Source of the DNA: Folioceros fuciformis
Taxonomy: Eukaryota; Anthocerotophyta; Anthocerotopsida; Anthocerotales
Length of the DNA: 64,000 bases
NCBI GenBank assembly: GCA_049999805.1
Contig: JBNGIO010006342.1
Coordinates: forward strand, 215,241-279,240
Direction of reading: 5' to 3'
Part shown: piece after piece, positions 22,609-36,795 of the stretch
Layout of the letters: every line of letters begins with the position of its first letter
Position numbering within the stretch: the stretch's first letter is position 1
Position numbers and translations under genes: made by a program
Notes under the pieces: model-generated
The model's database searches: none
What the model saw: only the letters and a program-made list of their open reading frames with translations
Told to the model about the DNA's origin: nothing

Positions 22609-24606
22609 TCAAAGGACACTCTCGATGATGAGTATAAGCACAGCGCCGAATGTGAGGGCTGTTACCAGCAGGATAGAGAGGAAGGGCGCAGAAGTAAAGA
22701 GGCGGTCAGAGAGGGAAGCCAGCTTCTGCACGTCCGCTGACGAGTAGTCTGCCAGATAAGTGTTGTAGTCGATGAGGAGGGGGATAAAAATGAAGGGAAC
22801 GAGTAGAAGGAGGCCGAACACAGTGGAGGCCACCATGGTTCTCTGAGTATCTGCAGGAAGGTTACCGAAACCAGCAGCAATGAACGCTGCGATGACAAAC
22901 GCGGATGAGATCATGAGACTGAAAGACGTCACACCCACCTTAAGCCGCAGCCGGAAAACCTCGTCCTCAACAAAACGGTGACTCTTGGGAAGCACACTCT
23001 GGATGCCTGAGACAAGGGTGTAGATGGCGAAGAAGAACGAGACGCTGTTGAAGGCCCAGAAGATCTTGACAGCTGCAGCCAGCTGCGTATCACTGCCGCT
23101 CAGGGGAGGCTTCAGGAATCCAGCGAACGTGACCGCTGCCACGATAGCTGCCCCCACCAGAAACGCATTGGTAGAGTTGAGAAACAGCTGCCTATCCTTA
23201 GACAATCCGTCCAAATATCTCTGCACGTCTCCCCGACTCGACAGCAGCTCCTTCACGTCCTCATAGAAATCTCCCTTCAGCTCCTCCCCCTTGTCCCACA
23301 GGTAGTGCAGCATGGTTTTCTTCTCCCAGTTCTTGGTGTTGGCCCTCAGCCTGGACTGTCCCAGCAGGTCCTTGACCATTCCCTTCCTGTCCAGCTTGAA
23401 CGCCAGCGTAAGAGCCGTCTCCTGGTTGCTCTCCAGATTCAAGTTCACCCTCGGCTCCCCTACCAGAGCCCCAAACTCCCGCTCCTGCCCTAACTCCACG
23501 GCATACAGCAACGGCGTCTTTCCGCTCCTGTCCAGGCAATTCACATCAACCCTCGGATGTGCTGCCAGCTTTCCAGTGATGAGCGAAAACCCCCGCTCCA
23601 CCACATAATGCAAGGCTGTCTTCCCATCCACATCCACAGCGTTCACATCCGTCTTCCCCGACGCCAGCAGCTCGTTCACCACCCCGAGATGATTTTCCTG
23701 CGCAGCCAGATGCAACGCCGTCCCTCCCTTGGGCAACTTCGGCCAGTCGTCCCCCTCCCTGTCCGCCAGCCGCGGCCGCGGCAGCAGCTTCCACGAAACC
23801 TCTCCCGTCTTCTGCACGTTCGGCACTGGCACGTAGTCGTGCCGCCCGATCTCCGCATTGGCCTGCACCCCGTCGTGCGCGAGCAGGATCCGCACAACCT
23901 CCGCATGATTCCCCAGCCAAGCCGCCAGATGCAGCGGCATCAGCTTGTACACCGAATCCACAGCTCCCACCGCAATCCCCGGCACAGCCAGGAGCTCCTT
24001 CACCACCGCAACATGCCCCTTCCTGCACCCGTAATGCAGCGGCGTTCGCTTGAAGCAATCCTCCGCATTCACGAATCCCGGCACTCCCCCGGGCCCCCTC
24101 TCCTTATACGCGGCCAGCAGCATCCTCACCACATCTCCGTGCCCGGCATCCGCCGCGGCATGCAGAGCGGTGAAATTCTCCGCCGTGCAGGCCTCCAGAT
24201 CCACCTCCTCCTTCCACGACAAGAGCTGATCCACCACAGCACCGTGCCCTCCGAACGCCGCCAGATGCAAAGCCGTGATGCTCCCCTTGGCCTTGGCGTT
24301 CACGTTCACCCGCTCCTGTTCCCGGAGCGCTCTCACCACCTCCGTCTTCCCCGCCTGCGCCGCCACATGGAGCACTGTCCGGCTCCAGTCGTCCTCGTCG
24401 AAGAGGAGCACGCTGGGGCAGTAGTGCAGAATGGTCCTCACCACCTCCACTCGATTCCTCTCCGCCGCCCGGTGCAGAGCGACGACTCGGAAATCCGAGG
24501 TGCGCTTGAACTCCACCTCCGCGCTGTTCTTGGGATTCTTCAGGAACTCCTTCACCTTGGAGACGTCTCCATCCTCCGCCGCAGCTACGAAACCCGCATT
24601 GTCCAT
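22609..24606 (-). CDS. Ankyrin repeat protein with C-terminal PGG/multi-pass membrane domain
   Basis: A single exon of 665 residues starts at the ATG at 24,606 (MDNAGFVAAAEDGDVSKVKE). The open frame extends upstream only from a non-ATG codon, so this is the likely start. Residues about 1-450 are ankyrin repeats with the usual TALHLAA core (ITALHLAAFGGHGAVVDQLL, TPLHYGCRKGHVAVVKELLA, TALHLAAQENHLGVVNELLA, TPLLYAVELGQ). The C-terminal quarter matches the plant PGG domain. It begins LFLNSTNAFLVGAAIVAAVT with FAGFLKPPLSG and holds four hydrophobic segments, the last being FLSILLVTALTFGAVLILII. Relatives include ACD6 and ITN1 of Arabidopsis, membrane proteins in defence and salt/ABA signalling. 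Whether this gene shares those roles is not known. There is no intron and no break. Confidence 0.93.
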   Translation of the reverse strand: MDNAGFVAAAEDGDVSKVKEFLKNPKNSAEVEFKRTSDFRVVALHRAAERNRVEVVRTILHYCPSVLLFDEDDWSRTVLHVAAQAGKTEVVRALREQERVNVNAKAKGSITALHLAAFGGHGAVVDQLLSWKEEVDLEACTAENFTALHAAADAGHGDVVRMLLAAYKERGPGGVPGFVNAEDCFKRTPLHYGCRKGHVAVVKELLAVPGIAVGAVDSVYKLMPLHLAAWLGNHAEVVRILLAHDGVQANAEIGRHDYVPVPNVQKTGEVSWKLLPRPRLADREGDDWPKLPKGGTALHLAAQENHLGVVNELLASGKTDVNAVDVDGKTALHYVVERGFSLITGKLAAHPRVDVNCLDRSGKTPLLYAVELGQEREFGALVGEPRVNLNLESNQETALTLAFKLDRKGMVKDLLGQSRLRANTKNWEKKTMLHYLWDKGEELKGDFYEDVKELLSSRGDVQRYLDGLSKDRQLFLNSTNAFLVGAAIVAAVTFAGFLKPPLSGSDTQLAAAVKIFWAFNSVSFFFAIYTLVSGIQSVLPKSHRFVEDEVFRLRLKVGVTSFSLMISSAFVIAAFIAAGFGNLPADTQRTMVASTVFGLLLLVPFIFIPLLIDYNTYLADYSSADVQKLASLSDRLFTSAPFLSILLVTALTFGAVLILIIESVL

Positions 24607-25350
24607 GGCTCCTGCTCCTCCTTCACCCTGGATTGCCCGCTTTCGGAGTCGGATCTTACGTTCCCGCACGCTTCCCGAGCGTCCTTGCGACGCAAGCAAA
24701 CTCCGTGGGTCGTGAATTCATGCGAGCTCACGCGCCCATCCAAGGACGGGACGATTTGTCCATTGCAAATGTGGCAGCCAAGTCACCGGGAATCGTGAAC
24801 CGTGCAGGGGCCCGGGGCTTGTCTCGACTGCTGAGTGCGGGGAAGAGAGCGCAGATCATCGTCATCTGCAATTGAAAAATCTCATCTGCAAGCGCAACCA
24901 GGCCGTGCGTTCGGGCACCCTGTACGTCACAGGAGCGTTGTGTTGGCGTTTTGCACAGCTGTTGCTCCTTGCATCCACGGTTTCTGAACAGAGACGTCTC
25001 ACCTACACCCTGAACCGTCTGCCCTTGGCAAGGAGAAACGTACATATCAAGGAAAATGTTTGGCGCTCCCACACCTTACTGACCACGATCTCTAGGAGAA
25101 GAGAGGTTCGAACCCGGGAACGCATGGTTTATGTAAAGGCATGTTTCTCCACACTTATGCTGGAACGTGAAACAGGAGCACAAATGTAATGAAAATGTAA
25201 TGCTGTTAACAGCGATGACTTCGCAAGCCGCCAGGCGCCAGAATCATCAACAAGAAGAAGAAGTCTCCAATCGGACCAAGGCTGTCTCTGCCTCGCTCAT
25301 GTGAAGAGGCGCGAGGGCACAGGCAGCATCTACAAGTGCGCACCGCGTTC
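24607..25350. other. Intergenic, nothing recognised
   Basis: This contains the 5' flank of the Ankyrin gene. A GGTTCGAACCC-like string near 25,104 was examined and rejected as a tRNA. Confidence 0.5.
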
Positions 25351-25534
25351 ACCTCTCTGGGAAGAGACGTTTGCCTGTCGCCAGCGGCCTGTTGTTGGAA
25401 ACGCAAAGGGAGAGGAGAAAACAAAGTAAGGTCCGGGAAAAACCAGTTTGCAACAAGCTCGGCAAGGCAGGGACCTGGGCCACCCTCAGGAGCGCATGCA
25501 CAATGTCGAAAGCACAGCAATTGGCGGGGAAATT

Positions 25535-26393
25535 TGTGGGAAGGGTGGTTTCTCGTGCAGTGGACACTTACTTGAGCTTGTAGTTCCTCATTCTGATCTG
25601 CGGACGCCGACTCAGCTCCACGCCCCAACTACCAGGCTCCACGGAGGCTACGTCCAACAGCCATGCCATAATGAGGATCTCTTGTTCCTGAACATGCCAG
25701 CAACGTCATTCCAGCTGGTGGAGAGAAAGACGAGCCTTGCGAGCATTAGCAGCAGCGCAGAGACGACCGGGGCGGGGAGGGGCAAAAGCGAGCCAGCTGG
25801 ACCTACCTGGAAGATCATGAGATCGTGCGTGACGTTCTTCTCCAAGATGTTCTCGGCCAGGATACTGATGAACCTGGCGGGGGTGATGACCATGGCCCGG
25901 ATGGTCTCCTTTTCGGTCATCTCCGCCCAGTACGCCTCGATGCTCTGCTTCTTCACAATCTTATCGTCATTGAAGAAGACCAAGAGCTGGACCCGTTGGC
26001 GCCACAAACAAGAAACACAAAACGGTGGTGAGTCGAAGCTAGCTAGCGCTGCAGCCTCCCAGGCCCTGTCCTGCACCAGCAGTAGTGGGAGTCCCCAGGG
26101 CGGTACGGGCAGCGGGCGCGCGGGAGAGCCCGTGGCCCCAAGCAAGTCCTTGCAAGCTCAAGCAAGCGGCTCCCACACTAACCGCTCTTCACCTTGTCAG
26201 CTGGGTCCGTCGCCTGGTGGGTGAATATCTTGAGGTCCTGAGAGCAAGGCTGGGCCCCAAACCGCTCCAGGAAGGCGTCGAGCGTCAAGAGAATTTCACT
26301 CGGGTCCACAACGTAATTCAAGTCCTGCAGGGCACGGAGCATTGTGGTGCGCAGGGAGAGCTTGCGAGCGGCATCTCCTTCCGCTGTGGCCAT
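25535..26393 (-). CDS. RPB5-like RNA polymerase subunit, N-terminal domain only (C-terminal half not found)
   Basis: Exon 1 (26393-26193) and exon 2 (25986-25807) join in phase to give 127 residues. They resemble the N-terminal jaw domain of RPB5/RPABC1, the small subunit shared by nuclear RNA polymerases. Examples are TTMLRALQDLNYVVDPSEIL, DLKIFTHQATDPADK joined to LLVFFNDDKIVKKQSIEAYW, and TIRAMVITPARFISILAENI. A probable third exon (25687-25572) continues IFQ|EQEILIM, matching the family's FQEAELLVN, but then diverges. A good GTAAGT donor follows. A last exon near 25,415-25,379 would end PLATGKRLFPER, giving about 178 residues. The conserved RPB5 assembly domain (LVPxH...TVKETQLPRI...GRYVTYR) is absent from all frames downstream. 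It may be a decayed duplicate or a truncated paralogue. The start and exons 1-2 are firm; the 3' end is not. Confidence 0.65.
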
Positions 26394-26880
26394 TGCGCTA
26401 CCTTCCCAAAGTTCCTCCTCGAATCTTCCCCTCCCGCTCCGCTGCCCAAATGCGCTAGCAACTGCGCCGCATCCTCCCCTTAAGCACACCCAGGTTTTAA
26501 ACGTCGCCATCAAGCCCGCTGGCCTGGATCCGAGCCTCGGCCCTCCGAGCCACCCTCCGGGCCGCTCCCTGCACAACGTACATATCAACATGCAACTGCC
26601 TATCTCCGTCTATCGCACCCACATATTCATACCATCAATAACCGATTCTCCTTCACCCTATTCTTCCTTTCCTACTTGCTTGTATATACATACCATCAAT
26701 CAGCTCGTCCCTCCTTGTCCATCCTGCCTTCCCTCCATACCCAACTCTTGACATCAAAAAAAGCTTATCACATCGTATCGTATCACAATCTGCTCTCCTA
26801 ATCCTACTTCTTCTTTGTTCTTCTTCTATGCTTAAACAACTTATCCCAAACCCTCAAGCTATGCAACTTCGACTTTGGCA
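26394..26880. other. RPB5-like 5' flank, nothing else recognised
   Basis: Pyrimidine-rich non-coding sequence upstream of the minus-strand RPB5-like gene. Confidence 0.5.
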
Positions 26881-26884
26881 TTGG

Positions 26885-27530
26885 CTGTAGGTTCGGTCCA
26901 ACGGTCCGACTAACTGACCATGTGACCGGTATCATGTTGGATTCCGATTTAGGTTCGGTTCAACGGTACAACCAACCTACGGACTTCCTGATTGACCGAT
27001 ATCACGCTGGATTTCCCAGTCTTGTCAACGGGGGTACTTGTAAGTTATTTTATTTACGAGTCTTGTCAACAAGGGTACTTGTACGTTCTTTTTGGTCGTT
27101 ACAAACCGTTTAGGTCCATTTCCCATGACAAGGATATCTTAGTTATTGTAAACCGCTTAGATCCTTTGAACTTCCAATTCCCATGACAAAGAGTGTCGTC
27201 GTGGTCGTTCTACAACCAACCTACGGACTGCCTAATTAACCGATATCACACTGGATTTCTCAATCTTGTCAACGAGGGTACTTTTACGTTCTTTTTGGTC
27301 GTTACAAACCATTTAGGTCCATTTCCCATGACAAGGATATCATAGTTGTTGTAAACCACCTGGGTCCATATGTACTTCCAATTCTCATGACAAAGAGACA
27401 AAGAGTGTCGTGGTCGTTAAAGACCGTTTGGGTTCCTCCATGTTTCCAATTCCCATGACAAAGAACGTCTTGGTAATTGTAAACCTTTTGGGTTCTTTCC
27501 TATTTTGAATTTCATGGGAACCAAATTTTG
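26885..27530. repeat. Nested tandem repeats (about 244-bp unit with shorter sub-repeats)
   Basis: The phrase CAACCAACCTACGGACT leads a unit at about 26,968 and again at about 27,211. Both copies continue through CCGATATCACRCTGGATTTC, TCTTGTCAACRRGGGTACTT, TTTTTGGTCGTTACAAACC and CCCATGACAAGGATATC. Within and after the units, shorter modules ending in CCAATTCYCATGACAAAGA recur at about 27,172, 27,377 and 27,447. No protein similarity was recognised. This resembles minisatellite or element-derived sequence. Confidence 0.75.
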
Positions 27531-30144
27531 AGTTTGTACAAAGAGTGTTATTACTTTTGTATAAGTTATTTAACAAATATTTAAGTGCTGATAGGTGAGG
27601 TATGGGTTATCTACGGATTCCTCGACGATGTGCGGTTTTGAGTCGGGATAATCATGGGCTATGGGACAGCAAGCTGTAAGGCACGGGCAGGTGGAGCTAC
27701 TCCCACTGGAATTTTGAAGCAGATAGGTAGCTTATGTTGTAAGGCACGCAGAGTTGCAGAGATTCGGTTTGGTACATCTGTATTTTGAGTTTGAGGGCAG
27801 GCCAGGGCGGGGAGGCACGGCGCGGCAGAAGCCTGGTTGGTCGATCAGAGGAGCGGGAGACTGGGAGTGCGCAGTCTCCATTCGCATTGACTTACCAGTA
27901 AATGTTCTGTCCGAGATGCCTGAGAGCGGACCCACCTAGCTGGCACCAAGCGGACGTTTGTCTCGAGCTGGGCCGACATCTTGGGCAATTGAGACGTCCG
28001 ACGCGTGCATGCGCGCTTGACAGCCACAGACGTCTTTATATTGTACATACATGCACTGTTGATGAAGCTGACAACGCTGGGTAGTGGAGGTGTCCCAGGC
28101 CCAGTGAGCGGATGACTACGGGCCCGGGACGGGGCCGGGGCCGGGGCCGAGACGAGTCTAGAATAGGGGTCAGATCAATCAGGCTCACGAAGAGGTGAAC
28201 TTTGGCCCTTCCCAGTGCCCATCTTGCGCATACACACGTCGGAAGTTTCAGGACCCGAAGAGTCATGCGCACTGCTTGTCTTTCGCGTACACAGCAAACC
28301 CCGAACACGATTCTACCATTGGCTGGCGTTACAGGAAGGCGACGTCATTACCGGTCAGCAAAGGGAAGGGACGGACGGCTGGACTCGCATGCGAGACTAG
28401 ACCCTCCGGAACGTCTCTTTGTATGCGCTCCGACCTTTGCCCTAATCGGGTACCGCCCATCAACTTTATACATTGCGGTTGCGGGTTTTCACTTGCTGGA
28501 AGGTATGTCGGAGAGACCAGTACTGTGCTACAAGCTTTGCTGAATTATTTGAACTGCGCCTCACAGTATCGATGTGTGCAAGCTCATCGACGGAGGACAA
28601 AGTGTGGAAATGAAACACGCGGAAGCTGATTCTTTCAGGGATTATAGCTCGGCTGCTGATGACGCTGCGAGTGCCAGTTTAGGCTGTCTTAGGCTGATGC
28701 CCTCCTTCCCATGGCCATGGAATTGGCTAGCAGAACTTATACTCCAGTCGATACATACGTACCTTGGGAGAGACCCACAGGCACAGGGAGACAGGCCCAT
28801 GTCTAGCGTATCATGGAATCCTTGCCGGCACCCATCGACGCTAATTGTTGACAGCCTGGGAGGATACCGGTGACACGTCTGGCTTGGCTTGTAGACGTGT
28901 GTGCCGTGCAGGACTGCAGGTCTGTGACCATCCCTTTGGCACCTGGGCATCAACCAGCGGGCAGTCCAGAACTGCGTACATGCATGTACACTGTACAACG
29001 CACATTGTACATCGCTGTGCGTATGCAGTAATGACTCGCGAGCGTAGAACGAATTGAATCAAGGCCTGACATCCTTGGAACTGTACAGGGTAGAGAGATT
29101 ATTCCCCCTTCTCGGGCTGATTGTGATTGTGCGTGAGGCTGCCAGACAGTTCTGGAACCAATCAACCATCACACAAGATGGGCGATTGCTGAAGAATTCC
29201 TTCTTATCGCCTCAAGTATTTTGTTGTGATTTTTGGTTGCGTCGGTTGTACCAAGTTGCCACGCCGAATCAGCTTTCAGAATTCGACACCACTTCTACTT
29301 AGGCATAGCTTACAAGTGACCAGGCACCTCCTTAAAAAAGTTTAAGAGGTTGGAGGGGCCTCGGCTGGGGTGGGTTCTTTCTTTGTGTGAATCACTTGGC
29401 TGGTGAAGCTGGCGCAACATGTTTCTCAATTGTGATCTAAGTAAATCCCGCTCCCTCTAGATTCTGGTAGAGCTAGAGAATGGAATATGTGATTCTTTTT
29501 ACCAGAAAACGCACGGATTGGATTGCGGGCCAGCGTGCCTTGTGAAGGGACCATATACAAAAAAACGTACCCAGAAAAAAAAAGCTGTCCTTATGGTGGA
29601 GATGTGAAGGACATTTCATACAAGAGGAAGGAAGCCAAAATCACTTGACTTCGGAAGTGAGTTCTTGAAAGTGGCCTTCCATGTTATGAACTGGATGCGG
29701 AACCTCGTTAGGCCCAACTGTCCAAAATCCTCTCCTTAAAGTACAAGGGGTGTTGTCTCACATTTGCATGTTTTAATCTTCGAGCATGGACACGAGGACC
29801 CAGATACAGATTCTCTGATGCAGTTTTCGTCCCTACGGGTAGAGGGTCTCCAAAGACCATACTCAGCCAGCTGGCAATTCATCTCGTTTATTCAGAGAGC
29901 CCACACGACTGTTTAAGCACACTTCCTCCAAGAAGTGCTCACCCATGGTGCTTTACAATACTTGACAAGAAACAGCAGCAAGCCGACTTGAAAGGAAAAG
30001 ATTCGTTAAAGGCCTCTACTTGCATGGGCAGTGTGACTTTCATCAAGTCCAGTCACTCTGCAGCATGACCTCTCCACTTGAAGTTGTCTGCGTAAGCTTT
30101 GGGCTGCGCAACAGTGCAATAAACAACCGGATCAATCGTTTGCG
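27531..30144. other. Intergenic, no gene recognised
   Basis: Open stretches here (for example 28,195-28,629) have no recognisable motif. A G-rich run at 28,120-28,149 is noted separately. The last part is the NDUFS4 3' flank. Confidence 0.5.
28120..28149 (+). other. G-quadruplex-capable GGGGCC run
   Basis: Several G-runs of three or four, including three GGGGCC units, occur within 30 bases, each separated by 2-3 nucleotides. This fits the G3+N1-7 quadruplex pattern. No gene is nearby. Confidence 0.7.
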
Positions 30145-30900
30145 TCAAAAGGCCCATTCAAGTTCACCATTTGGTCCAGGGTGTACCTTCCTCGCGTGTT
30201 GATGGGGTTCCCTGACCTGCTCAGCAAGCCATAGAGAAATGTGAGAAGACTAGCTTGCCACAAAACAAACCACGACGTGCAGCACATACCTCGTACTCCC
30301 ACCCATGCTTGCTGGCAAATTCGACAGCAGATTCTTTGGAGTCAAAATTAAGAGCAGCCTCACCAACTGCTGCATAGGGATCCCCCGTGGATGTCCATCC
30401 CATCAACGGATTCTCCCACCTACAAAGCGCATGAGAAACCCTAAGCCTCCACATCACCACATCATAAGCATCCTACTCACGAGCTGCCAAACCAGCTCCC
30501 ATACTTCTCGTTCGACTGAAAGCTGATCTTCCAGTGGCCAGTTCTGCCCATCCCTTGTTGGGAAGCCACTCGTGCTGGAGAAAATATCACAACCTGCCAA
30601 TCGCCGACACAAAGGAAAATTGACAATAATTCCACCGCCCTATCAGCAAAGGGAATCCTGTGCTCCCATCCCTCGACCACGCGATTTTCCCCCGCAACAG
30701 AAACAATTGGAAACAAGATGAAGACGGTGTAAAAGCAATCTCACCTTCCTGTGCAGATGCTTCTCTGGAATGCCTGCAACTTCGCCCACCTCGCCTGGAT
30801 TCACCTTCGATGGACCAGAGGCCATACAGCGGTGGCCACCGCCAGACAGCACATTGCGTAGTGAACGTAAAGAGGTGAGCGCCTGCTTCGCCATCGCCAT
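30145..30900 (-). CDS. NDUFS4: NADH dehydrogenase (complex I) 18-kDa subunit NDUFS4, mitochondrial
   Basis: Four exons (30900-30745, 30593-30505, 30419-30290, 30216-30145) join in phase to 148 residues, close to the roughly 154 of Arabidopsis FRO1. The N-terminus ([20 protein letters not shown]) is a basic, hydroxylated mitochondrial presequence. Then come [59 protein letters not shown] and [10 protein letters not shown], all family hallmarks. NDUFS4 sits in the peripheral arm of mitochondrial complex I and is needed for its assembly or stability. Exon 2 is read with the donor GTATGG at 30,504, which recreates the conserved KWENPLMGW; the next possible donor would insert eight residues. The last exon ([23 protein letters not shown]) differs from the usual DNFKWKG-type ending, so the final residues are less sure. 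Confidence 0.92.
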
Positions 30901-31119
30901 GGAAGCCCACTCGCAACCAGCAAATCTCCTACCCCTTTCCTTCCCTCAAAGCCCCATTACCACAACACACCTACGCCTTCCCTCTTTACGTCAGAGGAAA
31001 AAGGCGATTTAAAAGGTAAGAGAGCCAGTGTAATAGGTAAAACAACAGATTACTCTTTTTTTTTGTTTTTTTTAAGCCCGGATGGCTCAACAGATCATAG
31101 CTCTGTTCCACCAACCTTA

Positions 31120-32026
31120 TTATTCCATCGTCCGTTCCAGGACAAGAGTTACTGGCCCGTCTGCTACGAAGCTTGCATTCAGAGCAGCCATGGTGTCTCG
31201 CCACGGCCTTCCGTCTGCCTGGAAGACCTCCACCACGCGGCGGGGAGCACGCAATCCAAACAGATCCACCGTGACGACGACCTGCAGTGAACAGGCATCG
31301 AGCTGAGAGCATGCAATCCCAGCCGAAAGCAATTCTAACCGAATCACACTGAGATGGCTAGCTTTCACGATTTCCAACGCATGCTATGCTATTCTACGCT
31401 CGAGCATCGGCTCACTGTGGTGGAAGCCCGCAGCACGTCTCCGGGCCTGATGTCTCCCACTATCACGCCTCCCCTGCGCTGCCTGACGTTGCTCCGAAAC
31501 ATCTGTGCTGTCCGGAAGCAGCGATCTGCGTTCGATCTGGGAACCAAGCCTTCCACAACCACCAGCCCCCCTTGACTTCCTTCCATGCTTCGGAAGATGA
31601 TTCCTAGCGGCTTCGCCAGTGTCACCTGCCATGCCAGCCAGTTGAGTCACAGTCCCATCGATGGCATCCCAATCCCCCAGTTACGACACAACGGAGGATC
31701 CTTACCACCACAAGCACACTGGAAGGTCCAAACATCCTCCTGAATGAAAACAACTGCTCAATGCAACTCCCTGAGGGACCAACGGCAATCTTCACATGCT
31801 CCATTTCTGCCATACCCTCCCCTTCTGCCTTGCCTGAAGCGCTGGTGGTGGCTGCTCCACACCTCCTAATGCACACATTTCCGCAGCATTTCCTTGTCCA
31901 CAATCGGGACACCGACCTTCCAAAAAACCCTACACTTGACTGCGATGGAGCTGGCCAGGCCCGAGGATTGATTCTGCGCTGATTGTAGTGAACTACGTTT
32001 GAGATGTGCGAATTCGCCAGTGCCAT
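31120..32026 (-). CDS. PDZ-domain protein, probably plastid-targeted
   Basis: Three exons (32026-31796, 31625-31416, 31281-31120) join in phase to 200 residues. Residues 1-65 are rich in Arg, Ser and Ala and poor in acidic residues (PAPSQSSVGFFGRSVSRLWT), as in chloroplast transit peptides. The core starts VTLAKPLGIIFRSMEGSQGG, has LVVVEGLVPRSNADR, and continues to GDIRPGDVLRASTT, the PDZ carboxylate-loop and GD-x-L pattern. The last exon (VVVTVDLFGLRAPRRVVEVF, DGPVTLVLERTM) completes a beta-rich fold. Plant plastid PDZ proteins such as MET1 and ENH1 have the same layout, but I cannot assign this one to either. It starts 286 bp from, and divergent to, the lysyl-tRNA synthetase gene, so they may share a promoter. 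The start was chosen as the ATG giving the best transit peptide; one further upstream at 32,065 is also open. Confidence 0.75.
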
Positions 32027-32312
32027 GGACTCCCGCCTTGGGATGTTCATGATCAACCAGTACATTCATCCAACACTGCTGTCCTTACTTGAAATCATTT
32101 CTTCCTAAGATGTATCGTGAAGCAGAAGCAGCATAAGCTCTGGAGATGGTTGAAAATCGATTGTTGCAAACGGGGTCGGATTGCTGGCTTCGGAATCGAG
32201 CCAGTTCTATCACCTAAAGGTAGGAATTTTGAAACGCTGAGTCGTCTTTTTTTTCCCAAGGTGTGAATTGTACACGACTGGACCGTGCTGAAGGGAAGCA
32301 GCTATTGCTGCA
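32027..32312. promoter_or_regulatory. Divergent (probably bidirectional) promoter region
   Basis: Only 286 bp separate the start codons of the minus-strand PDZ protein and the plus-strand organellar lysyl-tRNA synthetase. Both products appear organelle-targeted. No classic TATA box is evident on either strand. The shared-promoter role is inferred from spacing. Confidence 0.5.
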
Positions 32313-35757
<3,445 letters not shown>

Positions 35758-36795
35758 TCACCAGAATTTTCCCTTTTCCTACTTCTATCTTCCGCCACTG
35801 CGTGGCACCGCTGCAGGTGATGCCTCTTTACCTCATATCTATGGAAGGGGCAATGGAGGGTACGTCTCTCCAAAGTGGAGTCATTCTGAAAGTGGGAGTA
35901 GATGGAGCTATCTAGAAGGGAATGAAGTCGTGCGCTGAAAGCTGAGTACTGGGGAAAGCTACTATCATGTATAGAGTAGTCGCCGATTCTTGGAGCATCT
36001 GTATGCGTTGGAGGCGGATGATGCAACATCATAAATCTTTGCTGATGAGTAACGCCTATTGCAATTACGGCGGCAGGTGGGATAACGTAGATTTGAAGAC
36101 AGGTTGAGAACGTCAAGCTTTTCCACCAAGAGTTTTGCAGAATCTGGAATCAGCCGCGGATTCAATCCAATTTTTATTACGCTTAGAAGGCATGTAAGTT
36201 TTGGCTCCATGTATGGTGGGAGACCTCCTCCTCTGTGGACTTCATCCAGAGCGTATGCATGTCGGGAGTGTGCACAGTGCTACTGAATTTAGAGCCCCGA
36301 TTAGATGTTTCGCTTGCAATAATGCAAATGCTGCTGTTTGGAACAAGGTAATGCAAATGCTTGTTTGAAACAGCAAGAAAACCACATGAATCTATTGAGG
36401 GGCCAGACTAAGAATTTTGGCCAAAAGTTTGTTGGTAGGCAAAATGAGTAGACGAGATATAAGACCATTGCTTCCTTTTACTCTCCATTCGTAACCGTTG
36501 CTTCCTTTTACGCTGCATTCGAAAGGGGGCGTTACTCCTACTAAAAGGAAACAAAATTGTTAAGCTCCTTCATGGATACGAAGTATATCAAGTAAGGGTG
36601 AAGGCCAGGGGTCAAACCCTGTCGAATGCATTGGGGGTTTAGGATTCGGCTCTAGCAAAACTTGACCGAGTATTCTTCTAGATCCTGCTGTAGATATGTA
36701 CATACACAGCACAGTGGTCAAGGTATAGCAGTGCGTAGAGGGCAGGGTTAATCAAGGTTTGTACAAAGATTGACAACGTGAACTTGAGAAAGCCG
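35758..36795. other. Convergent intergenic region between LysRS and CAP-G
   Basis: This contains the 3' ends of two convergent genes. A short repeat (TTGCTTCCTTTTAC twice near 36,468-36,510) and a tRNA B-box-like string near 36,609 without an A box are seen. No gene. Confidence 0.55.

Noticed and set aside
24607-24699. N-terminal extension of the Ankyrin-PGG protein
   Set aside because: The extension would start at a TTG codon; the ATG at 24,606 gives the normal family start.
23557-24798. Long plus-strand open frame of about 410 codons
   Set aside because: It is the antisense of the Ankyrin-PGG gene; His/Leu/Arg-rich composition is the mirror of GC-rich ankyrin codons.
25080-25140. GGTTCGAACCC string resembling a tRNA T-arm/B box
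   Set aside because: The flanking bases do not form a T-stem, no A box lies at the right distance on either strand, and no acceptor stem pairs.
36590-36640. GGGGTCAAACCC string resembling a B box
   Set aside because: No A box and no cloverleaf can be drawn around it.
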